Assembly: GCA_947594675.1 (NCBI GenBank)
Contig: CANQEF010000011.1
Location: 1 to 16,669, forward strand
DNA: 16,669 bases
Direction of reading: 5' to 3'
From: an uncultured Bacilli bacterium
Lineage (GTDB): Bacteria; Bacillota_I; Bacilli_A; RF39; UBA660
A program made the position numbers and the translations under genes. Below are positions 7,728 through 13,892 of this stretch, piece by piece (positions within the stretch are counted from its first letter, which is position 1; every line of letters begins with the position of its first letter). The notes under the pieces were generated by a model, which saw nothing but the letters and a program-made list of their open reading frames with translations, searched no databases and had not been told where the DNA came from.

Positions 7728-8639
7728 TTACATTGCTAATTCACTATAAATTTCTTGATTAAAACTATGTTCTTCTTTTTCTATTTCCAGAAGTTTCTTT
7801 GTATCTATCATAAAAAAGTTATGTTCAAGTACATCAGCCTCTAAATTAGTAATAACAGGATCATCCCAAGTTAAATCTAAATTATACCAATTTCCATCTA
7901 AATAAACAGCATTCCATATATGATTTTCACTTGATACTCTAAAGTTTTTAACATTTAACTTTTCTAAAAACAATTGCATAGCATCTGTATAACCACCACA
8001 AATACCAAAACCTTGTAATAAAGGACCATAAGCAATATTAGATTCATAAGTCAAAATATTATTATCACTTCTATTAGAATCATATTTTGTATTATTAATT
8101 ATATAGTCATGGATAATTCTTATATTATCAATAATTCCCAATGAATCATTAATAAGAGTGGAGCTTAGCGAATCAATTTTTTCATTGATTTGGTTAATTT
8201 GCTCATCTGTATAATTAGTATTTACATTAATAGTAACTCTTCCCATTGAATCAAATTTAGTTTCAATATTATTAAAACTATTAAAAGGATGTACAAAATT
8301 ATTTAAATCTGATAAAGTATCTTGATTATTAGCTAAATCTTTAACATCATTAAGACATTCCTTATACTCTTGCGGACAATAGAAAGTAAATTCTTTCTTA
8401 CCAGCATTAATAAATGTATAATAAATATCTAGCAAATCCTGCTCGTTTTTAGGTGAAAAATCACTTGTCTGCTTAACAAAATTAAAATCATAATCTCGAT
8501 AATATTCATTTACTCCATCAAGAGAAATTACGTTATTGGGATAAAAATAAGAATCAATCATCTTTAATATTGGTTCACGGTAATTTATTGTAAGACCAAG
8601 TAAAATCATAAGTACTGCCAATGTGAATATCTTTTTCAT
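7728..8639 (-). CDS. Transglutaminase-like exported protein
   Basis: A 303-residue protein with an N-terminal membrane anchor or uncleaved signal (about residues 4-18, TLAVLMILLGLTINY) and no clear signal-peptidase site, so the rest should lie outside the membrane. The C-terminal third is a transglutaminase/protease-like fold: GFGICGGYTDAMQLFLEKLNV with Cys214, SENHIWNAVYLDGNWYNLDLTWDDP with His240 and Asp255, giving an intact Cys-His-Asp triad. Such proteins cleave or cross-link peptides at the cell surface; the substrate here is unknown. The long middle part (about 40-165) resembles nothing I know. A good AGGAGG lies 4 bases before the ATG. It is a single-gene unit, convergent with miaA and downstream of rpsT, with its own promoter. 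Confidence 0.82.
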   Translation of the reverse strand: MKKIFTLAVLMILLGLTINYREPILKMIDSYFYPNNVISLDGVNEYYRDYDFNFVKQTSDFSPKNEQDLLDIYYTFINAGKKEFTFYCPQEYKECLNDVKDLANNQDTLSDLNNFVHPFNSFNNIETKFDSMGRVTINVNTNYTDEQINQINEKIDSLSSTLINDSLGIIDNIRIIHDYIINNTKYDSNRSDNNILTYESNIAYGPLLQGFGICGGYTDAMQLFLEKLNVKNFRVSSENHIWNAVYLDGNWYNLDLTWDDPVITNLEADVLEHNFFMIDTKKLLEIEKEEHSFNQEIYSELAM

Positions 8640-8660
8640 AATTCCTCCTAATATACATAA

Positions 8661-8689
8661 ATTTTATAACATTTTTTACTATATGTAAA
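8661..8689 (-). promoter_or_regulatory. Promoter of transglutaminase-like gene
   Basis: Read on the minus strand, TTTACA (8689-8684) and TAAAAT (8666-8661) are exactly 17 bp apart, about 22 bp before the start codon, with AGGAGG between. TATAAT further upstream on the same strand is an alternative. Confidence 0.5.
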
Positions 8690-8754
8690 GTAACAAATAA
8701 CTACATTATATACTCTAATAATTACAATATCATAATCCTTATAAAATAAAAGAA

Positions 8755-8783
8755 ATAAAAAAACCAATTCTTCAAAATTGGTT
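8755..8783 (-). terminator. Rho-independent terminator of rpsT
   Basis: On the minus strand AACCAATT (8783-8776) pairs perfectly with AATTGGTT (8769-8762) around a six-base loop and runs into seven T. It overlaps the rpsT stop codon by two bases. Confidence 0.88.
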
Positions 8784-9045
8784 ATTCCATAGAATTTTTC
8801 ATTTTAGTTAATCTTGATTTTAAACGAGCAGCTTTATTTTTATGAACCAAGCCACTTGACATAGCTTTATCAATTCTTTGAATTGCTATATTTAAATTGT
8901 TACTAGCAGCTTCTTTGTTTCCGGCTTTAACTTCTTTTTCAACTTTTTTAATTGCTGTTCTCATGCTAGAATTTATCAAAGTATTAACATCAGCTTTTTT
9001 AGCATTTGAACGCATACGCTTTTTAGCACTTTTAATATTTGGCAT
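8782..9045 (-). CDS. rpsT: 30S ribosomal protein S20
   Basis: Primary 16S rRNA-binding protein of the small subunit. It has 87 residues, lysine-rich and helical, with the family signatures MPNIKSAKKRMRSNAKK at the start, a central segment (MRTAIKKVEKEVKAGN) and GLVHKNKAARLKSRLTKM at the end. GAGGTG is 5 bases before the ATG. It is transcribed away from gpr, the same divergent pair as in B. subtilis, with its own promoter and a terminator at its stop codon. Confidence 0.97.
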   Translation of the reverse strand: MPNIKSAKKRMRSNAKKADVNTLINSSMRTAIKKVEKEVKAGNKEAASNNLNIAIQRIDKAMSSGLVHKNKAARLKSRLTKMKNSME

Positions 9046-9074
9046 TTTTTCACCTCACTTTTGTAAACAAGTTA

Positions 9075-9103
9075 ATTTTATCAAAAAAATCTAAAAAAAG
9101 CAA
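9075..9103 (-). promoter_or_regulatory. rpsT promoter with extended -10
   Basis: On the minus strand TTGCTT (9103-9098), a 17-bp spacer, then TGA directly before TAAAAT (9080-9075) form a sigma-A-type promoter with an extended -10, about 30 bp before the rpsT start codon. It lies within the gap shared with gpr. Confidence 0.65.
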
Positions 9104-9135
9104 ATAATTTTTATCAAATTGAAAATATTAATTAT

Positions 9136-9142
9136 AGGTGAT
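9136..9142 (+). promoter_or_regulatory. Ribosome-binding site deciding gpr start
   Basis: AGGTGAT ends just before the ATG at 9146. The in-frame TTG at 9119 has no such site, and the ATG start gives the expected GPR N-terminus (DLDKYSLRTDL). Confidence 0.75.
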
Positions 9143-9145
9143 ATT

Positions 9146-10051
9146 ATGCATACTATCGATTTAGATAAATATTCCCTTAGAACAGATTTAATTATTGATA
9201 AAAAAGACTTTCAAGCCTTAGTGACTAAAAAGTATAATGAAGATTCTATTTCAGTAATTAGATCATCTTCTAATAATGGCAAGAAAAACTACGTAACAAT
9301 TAATTTTACAGATGTTACTGATAAGGACAATTTCCAAAAAGTAGAAAATATTTTTATAAGAGAGTTAAAAAGATTTATTAAACCATTAAATCTAAAGGAA
9401 AAAGATTCTGTTCTCGTTATAGGATTAGGTAATGATAAAATAACTCCTGATTCTTTAGGGCCTTTAACTATAGATAATATTTTAGTAACAAAATATTTAT
9501 TCAATATAGGAGATGTAGAAAAAGGCTATCAAAACGTCTGCTCTTTTAAACCTAGTGTAACTGGGACTACAGGTATAGAAACTATTAAAATGCTTAAAAG
9601 CCTAGCTAAAGTAAGTGAGGCCAAGTGTTTAATAATAATCGATGCTTTAGCAGCATCAACTCTTGATCGAGTAAACAAAACTATCCAAATAACAGATACC
9701 GGTATACATCCTGGCAGTGGAGTAAATAATAATCGTGGTGAAGTAAGCAAAAAAACTTTAAATATACCCGTTATTGCTATAGGTATTCCTACCATAGTAG
9801 ATGCTAAAACGATTGTTATTGATAGCTTTTCTAAATTAAATTCTTTTTTTGAAGACAAAGGCATCAATGTATTAGGAAGTATTCAAGATTTAGAAAAAGA
9901 AGATTTTAAAATTCTCCTAGATGAAGTATTAAAAGATGATACACTAATGGTAACACCTAAAGAAGTAGATTTTGTCATGGAAAAACTTAGTCTTTTATTA
10001 GCAAATGGTATAAATAAAACTTTACACAAGAACTTTAATACGACAAAATAA
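9146..10051 (+). CDS. gpr: Germination protease GPR
   Basis: Aspartic-type endopeptidase made as an inactive zymogen in the forespore; after germination it starts the breakdown of small acid-soluble spore proteins. It has 301 residues from the ATG at 9146, somewhat shorter than the ~370 of Bacillus. Signatures: DLDKYSLRTDLIID at the N-terminus (the propeptide region of the family), VIGLGNDKITPDSLGPL (residues 91-107), GTTGIET, IIDALAASTLDRVNKTIQITDTGIHPGSGV (164-193) and IPVIAIGIPTIVDA. Asp102 and Asp166 fall where the two catalytic aspartates proposed for Bacillus GPR should be. The gene is divergent from rpsT and followed by spoIIP, as in B. subtilis. I found no convincing forespore-sigma promoter in the 100-bp gap. 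Confidence 0.95.
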   Translation: MHTIDLDKYSLRTDLIIDKKDFQALVTKKYNEDSISVIRSSSNNGKKNYVTINFTDVTDKDNFQKVENIFIRELKRFIKPLNLKEKDSVLVIGLGNDKITPDSLGPLTIDNILVTKYLFNIGDVEKGYQNVCSFKPSVTGTTGIETIKMLKSLAKVSEAKCLIIIDALAASTLDRVNKTIQITDTGIHPGSGVNNNRGEVSKKTLNIPVIAIGIPTIVDAKTIVIDSFSKLNSFFEDKGINVLGSIQDLEKEDFKILLDEVLKDDTLMVTPKEVDFVMEKLSLLLANGINKTLHKNFNTTK

Positions 10052-10060
10052 GTTCTTTTT
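10028..10060 (+). terminator. Possible attenuator between gpr and spoIIP
   Basis: AAGAACTT (10028-10035) pairs perfectly with AAGTTCTT (10050-10057) across a 14-base loop, followed by TTTATTT. The left arm is inside the gpr coding end, and the stop codon lies at the foot of the right arm. With its long loop and short broken T run it would be a weak terminator, letting some transcripts read on into spoIIP. Confidence 0.35.
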
Positions 10061-10065
10061 ATTTG

Positions 10066-10079
10066 CTACTATATAGTAG
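10066..10079. repeat. 14-bp palindrome over spoIIP ribosome-binding site
   Basis: CTACTATATAGTAG is a perfect palindrome whose right end shares bases with the spoIIP ribosome-binding site (AGGTGA from 10078). It could be a protein-binding site or an RNA hairpin that partly hides the site. AT-rich, so chance is possible. Confidence 0.4.
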
Positions 10080-10089
10080 GTGAAGCTAT

Positions 10090-11001
10090 ATGAGTAAGTT
10101 TATTGCTAAAAAGGAGAAAAATAAAAAAAGAAAAAAACACTTCTTTTTAATAATGTTTTTAATAGGCTTTTTTCTCTTTACTTATCTAGACAAAAATCTA
10201 GAAAAAATAGATGATAAAAAATTTGTTGAAATTCTCTTAAGTGAAGCTAATTTTAATAAAGAAAGCCTATTTAAAAAAATACTAAGTAATATCCTATCTA
10301 ATTTAAAAGAACCAAAAGAGCTTTTATTTGCCGATTATCAAAATCCTGAGACTATTACTAAAGTTTCCCAAGAAGAAGTAAAAAAACCAGTAATTTATCT
10401 TTATAATTCTCATCAAACAGAAGAATATGCTCCTAGCAATTTTGTTGAATTTAGTATTAATCCTACCGTAATGATGGTTGACTACATTTTACAAGATGTT
10501 TTTAATAAAAATCATTTTTCTACCATAGTGGAAGAAAGAAGAATAAAAGATATTCTAAATAGTAATAATTGGAATTATAATTACTCTTACGTTGCATCCC
10601 GTAATTTTATAGAAGATACTTATTTAAATAATCCTACTTTAAAATATTTTATTGACATCCATAGAGATAGTTTAGAAAAAGAAAGAACAACAGTAACTAT
10701 CGGTGATAAAAACTATGCTAAGATCTTATTCTTAATTGGCCTTGAAAATGAAAATTATGAAGAAAATCTAAATTTTACTGAAAAAATTAATGCAAAATTA
10801 GATGAGAGATATCCCAACCTTTCTAAAGGTATTCTAAAAAAAGGTGGAGCTGGAGTAAATGGTGTCTATAATCAGGATTTTTCTAAATATACTATTTTAG
10901 TAGAAGTAGGTGGTCAAGATAATACTCCCAATGAAGTTTTAAATTCTGCCTTAGCTTTTGCCGAAGTCTTTTTGGAGGTGATTCAAACTGAACAAAGTTA
11001 A
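10090..11001 (+). CDS. spoIIP: Stage II sporulation protein P (amidase/endopeptidase)
   Basis: Peptidoglycan amidase/endopeptidase that, with SpoIID and SpoIIM, remodels the septum and drives engulfment of the forespore. It has 303 residues: a basic N-terminus, one membrane segment at about residues 17-33 (HFFLIMFLIGFFLFTYL) that anchors it facing outward, a ~65-residue linker, then the catalytic domain. Zinc-ligand-type residues are visible: His108 in YNSHQTEEY, His191 in FIDIHRDS and Glu272 in LVEVGGQDNT; the family's GGAGVNGVYNQD stretch is also present. AGGTGA precedes the ATG. It lies 38 bp after gpr, the conserved order, with a possible attenuator hairpin and a palindrome in the gap. 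Its last codons contain the ribosome-binding site of the next gene, which overlaps it. Confidence 0.95.
   Translation: MSKFIAKKEKNKKRKKHFFLIMFLIGFFLFTYLDKNLEKIDDKKFVEILLSEANFNKESLFKKILSNILSNLKEPKELLFADYQNPETITKVSQEEVKKPVIYLYNSHQTEEYAPSNFVEFSINPTVMMVDYILQDVFNKNHFSTIVEERRIKDILNSNNWNYNYSYVASRNFIEDTYLNNPTLKYFIDIHRDSLEKERTTVTIGDKNYAKILFLIGLENENYEENLNFTEKINAKLDERYPNLSKGILKKGGAGVNGVYNQDFSKYTILVEVGGQDNTPNEVLNSALAFAEVFLEVIQTEQS
10974..10980 (+). promoter_or_regulatory. Strong ribosome-binding site for a CTG start
   Basis: GGAGGTG inside the end of spoIIP is seven bases before CTG at 10988. No ATG, GTG or TTG in this frame lies near it; the first in-frame TTG, at 11039, has no site of its own. Confidence 0.7.
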
Positions 11002-11311
11002 AAGTATTTTCCTCTTTATATCAAGCGTTACTTTAATATTGTTTTTTTCTCTTTATATAGGAACACAAACAGGATATTATAAAACAACAGCCTCATCCAA
11101 AGCTACTTTAACAGATAAAGCCTTAAAAAGATTTGAAGAAGACGTTCAAAGTGGTAAAAAGATAATTGCTAAAAATTATCTTGAAGAAGAAAAAGATTAT
11201 AGTAATAAAGCATCTATTTTGGGAATGAAAATTTCTAAAACTATTGAAAAAATTTTTAATAAAGGAATGAATGCTATTTTTAATGAAATTGATAAAACTA
11301 TTCATAGTTAA
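10988..11311 (+). CDS. yqxA: YqxA-like small membrane protein, CTG start
   Basis: A protein of 107 residues if read from the CTG at 10988, or 90 from the TTG at 11039. The CTG is preferred: it has a near-perfect GGAGGTG seven bases upstream and completes an N-terminal membrane helix (SIFLFISSVTLILFFSLYIG) that the TTG would cut in half. The rest is a charged, helical tail, mostly Lys/Glu/Asp/Thr (KRFEEDVQSGKKIIAKNYLEEEK). Its place right after spoIIP, its size and its single N-terminal helix match YqxA (DUF3679) of Bacillus, whose role is unknown; similarity beyond that is weak. It overlaps spoIIP by 14 bases, so translation is probably coupled. By context it belongs to sporulation, but this is inference. 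Confidence 0.6.
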   Translation: MNKVKSIFLFISSVTLILFFSLYIGTQTGYYKTTASSKATLTDKALKRFEEDVQSGKKIIAKNYLEEEKDYSNKASILGMKISKTIEKIFNKGMNAIFNEIDKTIHS

Positions 11312-11338
11312 CTTCTAAGTATTTAAACATATGATAAT
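11308..11338 (+). promoter_or_regulatory. Weak promoter candidate before GT2 gene
   Basis: TTAACT (11308-11313) and GATAAT (11333-11338) are 19 bp apart, just before AAAGGAG. No terminator separates this gene from the spore block, so it may instead be co-transcribed. Confidence 0.3.
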
Positions 11339-11353
11339 ATAAAGGAGTTTATT

Positions 11354-12658
11354 ATGGAAAGAAAAACGTCAATTATTATTTTAACTTATAATAACTTAGC
11401 TTATACTAAGAAATGCCTTAATAGTATAAGAAAATATACTGAAGAAAACACATACGAAATTATCGTTATCGATAACAATTCCACTGATAAAACTAAAGAT
11501 TATCTAGAGAAACAAACTGATATTAAGACCATTTTCAATAAAGAAAATTTAGGTTTTCCTAAAGCTTGTAATCAAGGCCTAAAATTAGCAGACTCGAAAA
11601 ATGATATTTTACTTCTTAATAATGATACCATAGTAACAACAAACTGGCTTTCTAATTTAAAAAAATGTCTCTATAGCTCTAAAAGAATAGGTGCCTGTGG
11701 ACCAGTTTGTAATCAAAATGAAAATAAGCAGGGAGTAGATTTTACTTATGATAATTTAAAAACTATGCAAAAACTAGCTAGAAAAAATAATATTTCTGAC
11801 AGCTCTAAATGGGAAGAAAAACTCTTTTTAATAGGGTATTGTCTTCTTATAAAAAGAGAAGTTATTAAAAAACTCAAAAAATTAGATGAAAATTACTCTC
11901 CAGGTTATATTGAAGATAATGATTTTTGTTTAAGAATTATAAAAAATAATTACAAATTAATATTGTGCCATGACACTTTTATTCATCATTACCTAGGAAC
12001 ATCTTTTCGTAAAGATTTAACTAAATTTTATACCATTCTTTCTAAAAATAGAAATTACTTTTATAATAAATGGCATTTTCAAACACCCATTTTTGATGAA
12101 TATAAAGAAGCCTCATACCCTTTTTTAGAAGACAATAAGAAGATACTTGATTTTAATAGTAGTCTAGGTGTAAATAGTTTAAGCATAAAATATAAATTTA
12201 AAGCAATTAATATCGAACTGGTAGAAGAAAATAAAAATAAACGTAAATTTTCTTCAAAATTTTTTCAAACCTATAAGAAACTAAGTAAAGCTAAAAAAAA
12301 TTACTATGACTATATTTTAATAGGTAATTATCTAGAAAAAATTTCTAATAAAGAGACATTCTTAAATGAGTTAAAAAAACATTTAAAACACGGAGGATAT
12401 ATAATAGGCGAATTTAATAATATTTCTAATATTAAAAATATTAATAAACTTTTAAAAGGAGAAAATATTTATAAAGAAACAAATAATTTTTCACCTAAGA
12501 CTATGGAAGAAACTTTAAGAGGACATTTTTTAATTACTAATTATTTCAAATGGTATCAAACTTTATCGGAAGAAGAAAATATTATTTATAATTTATTAAA
12601 GGATAAATATCCTTTTCTAGACTATACCTATTATACTTTCAAAGCAAAAGTTGAATAG
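11354..12658 (+). CDS. GT2 glycosyltransferase with methyltransferase-like tail
   Basis: A 434-residue two-part protein. Residues 1-235 are a family 2 (GT-A) glycosyltransferase: SIIILTYNNLAYTKKCLNSI, EIIVIDNNSTDKT, NLGFPKACNQGL, LLLNNDTIV (Asp91 in the DxD-like spot), then GYIEDNDFCLRII with the likely catalytic acid/base pair Glu187/Asp188, and HHYLGTSF. Such enzymes add sugars to cell-wall, capsule or protein acceptors. Residues ~250-400 have the outline of a class I SAM methyltransferase: KKILDFNSSLG where motif I (DxGxGxG) belongs, then YDYILIGNYLEKISNKETFLNELKKHLKHGGYIIGEFNN. Motif I lacks its glycines, so SAM binding is doubtful. AAAGGAG precedes the ATG. It follows the spore genes and is the last gene before a terminator; donor, acceptor and link to spores are unknown. 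It is predicted cytoplasmic. Confidence 0.85.
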   Translation: MERKTSIIILTYNNLAYTKKCLNSIRKYTEENTYEIIVIDNNSTDKTKDYLEKQTDIKTIFNKENLGFPKACNQGLKLADSKNDILLLNNDTIVTTNWLSNLKKCLYSSKRIGACGPVCNQNENKQGVDFTYDNLKTMQKLARKNNISDSSKWEEKLFLIGYCLLIKREVIKKLKKLDENYSPGYIEDNDFCLRIIKNNYKLILCHDTFIHHYLGTSFRKDLTKFYTILSKNRNYFYNKWHFQTPIFDEYKEASYPFLEDNKKILDFNSSLGVNSLSIKYKFKAINIELVEENKNKRKFSSKFFQTYKKLSKAKKNYYDYILIGNYLEKISNKETFLNELKKHLKHGGYIIGEFNNISNIKNINKLLKGENIYKETNNFSPKTMEETLRGHFLITNYFKWYQTLSEEENIIYNLLKDKYPFLDYTYYTFKAKVE

Positions 12659-12720
12659 AGTTGCAAAGTAAAAAATACTTGGATAAATAAATTTTTTAAT
12701 TAGCTTTTTACAAGTTAAGT

Positions 12721-12753
12721 AAGATAGATTTATTTTCATAGTCTATCTTTTTA
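12721..12753 (+). terminator. Rho-independent terminator after GT2 gene
   Basis: AAGATAGA (12721-12728) pairs with TCTATCTT (12742-12749), extendable by a G-T and a T-A pair, with a loop of about nine bases, followed by TTT. It ends the gpr-to-glycosyltransferase transcript and isolates the TPR operon that follows. Confidence 0.65.
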
Positions 12754-12789
12754 ATTTTCTTACTCTATCGAATTAAAATTAAAAAATTA

Positions 12790-12818
12790 TTTACGAAGAA
12801 AATGAAAAGTGCTAAAAT
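12790..12818 (+). promoter_or_regulatory. Promoter of the TPR two-gene operon, extended -10
   Basis: TTTACG (12790-12795), a 17-bp spacer and TAAAAT (12813-12818) preceded by TGC, an extended -10. Transcription should begin near 12825. That places the ATG at 12837 almost at the 5' end, and leaves a leader of about 65 bases before the TTG at 12891. Confidence 0.65.
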
Positions 12819-12875
12819 ACTATACAAAACATTTTAATGCCTGAAAAGATAAATTTAAATATACATAAAAACTTT

Positions 12876-12883
12876 AAGGGGAG
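12876..12883 (+). promoter_or_regulatory. Ribosome-binding site for the TTG start
   Basis: AAGGGGAG is seven bases before the TTG at 12891. The upstream in-frame ATG at 12837 has no ribosome-binding site. Confidence 0.65.
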
Positions 12884-12890
12884 ATGCAAA

Positions 12891-13892
12891 TTGATTTCAG
12901 ATGATTCCAAAAATGCGTTTTTTAATGGCCTCAAATGTTGGGAAAATAAAGATTATATAAAAGCTAGATATTGGTTTCAAAATTCTTATTATGATGATAA
13001 TTTTAAAGTTGAGTCCTTAGCTAAGCTCATTCAAATTGAAATTAGAGAAGGCAAATATGCTCAGGCAAGAGAAATTTTAAATAATAATCAAGATATAAAT
13101 AGCCCTGCTTTAAAAAAAACATATGGTCTATTGGAAAATATAGAAAATAATTTTGAACGTAGTAAAAAATATTATAGTGAGTGTATGCTTACACCGGATA
13201 TGCAATATAAATCACTTCTAGCTTTAGCAAAACTAAATGTTCAAACAGGTGATTATGATATTGCATCAAGCATGTATCAAACCATCCAATTAAATCCTAA
13301 TTATCATATCCAAGCGACAATAGGTCTAGTTTGCTTAAGTATTTTAAAAAAACAATTTTTTGATGCACAACAATATATTATGAATATTGATGAGGCTAAA
13401 TTAACTCCCATTATTAGCCAACATTATAGAATTTTAAAGACTTATATAAAATATTGTTTAGGAGAATTAAAAATGCCTGATAGTACATGCTCGAAAGATA
13501 ATGGTTATATGATTTATAGAATATTTAATCATAATGAAAAAATATTACTATCTCATATTGAAAGACATAAAAATCAGGCCCAAAAAGCAACAAATGGCTG
13601 TTTTTTTAAAGATATTAATATAAAGAAATTATTATTAGAGGCAAGAGAAATAATTGAAAATATGAATGCAAATCACTTTGAAATTTCTGATATGTATAGA
13701 TTTAAACTAGATAGACCAATTGGATATAAAGGCGAGTTAATTACCAATGACTTATGCGTTGTTACAATGATTGGTACAAAAGACATAATTACTATGTACC
13801 CGGTATCTTTATCAAACGAATTTGATAGGGAAGGCGTTTCAACAAGTGAGAAATTAAAACTTAAAAGATTGCAAGGAGACGTAAAAAGATGA
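12891..13892 (+). CDS. TPR-repeat protein of unknown function
   Basis: I do not recognise this gene beyond its repeats. Read from the TTG it has 333 residues and opens directly in a TPR-like repeat (AFFNGLKCWENKDYIKARYWFQNSY); further repeats follow to about residue 190 (GKYAQAREILNNNQ; SLLALAKLNVQTGDYDIASSMYQTIQLNPNYHIQATIGLVCLSILKKQFFDAQQYI). TPRs usually bind partner proteins. The last ~75 residues form a separate unit, HFEISDMYRFKLDRPIGY, then CVVTMIGTKDIITMYPV, which looks like a conserved small domain; its RFKxDxxIGY...TxxIITxYPV pattern is reminiscent of phage-associated RelE/BECR-type folds, a weak inference. There is no signal peptide or membrane segment, so it is predicted cytoplasmic. 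It overlaps the next gene by four bases (ATGA). Starting at the ATG at 12837 would add 18 residues without a ribosome-binding site. Confidence 0.78.
   Translation: MISDDSKNAFFNGLKCWENKDYIKARYWFQNSYYDDNFKVESLAKLIQIEIREGKYAQAREILNNNQDINSPALKKTYGLLENIENNFERSKKYYSECMLTPDMQYKSLLALAKLNVQTGDYDIASSMYQTIQLNPNYHIQATIGLVCLSILKKQFFDAQQYIMNIDEAKLTPIISQHYRILKTYIKYCLGELKMPDSTCSKDNGYMIYRIFNHNEKILLSHIERHKNQAQKATNGCFFKDINIKKLLLEAREIIENMNANHFEISDMYRFKLDRPIGYKGELITNDLCVVTMIGTKDIITMYPVSLSNEFDREGVSTSEKLKLKRLQGDVKR

Noticed and set aside
8897..9094. 65-codon + strand frame opposite rpsT
   Set aside because: Antisense to S20, whose sequence is unmistakable; the hydrophobic product is a by-product of lysine-rich codons read in reverse.
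9046..9145. Forespore sigma-F/G promoter for gpr
   Set aside because: No pair of boxes close to the known consensus could be found in the gap; only AT-rich partial matches.
9529..9867. Minus-strand open frames within gpr (also 9289-9504)
   Set aside because: Shadow frames of a clearly coding GPR gene; no family resemblance and no start signals.
12837..12890. ATG at 12837 as start of the first TPR protein
   Set aside because: It lies about 12 bases from the predicted transcription start with no ribosome-binding site; the in-frame TTG at 12891 has AAGGGGAG at ideal distance.
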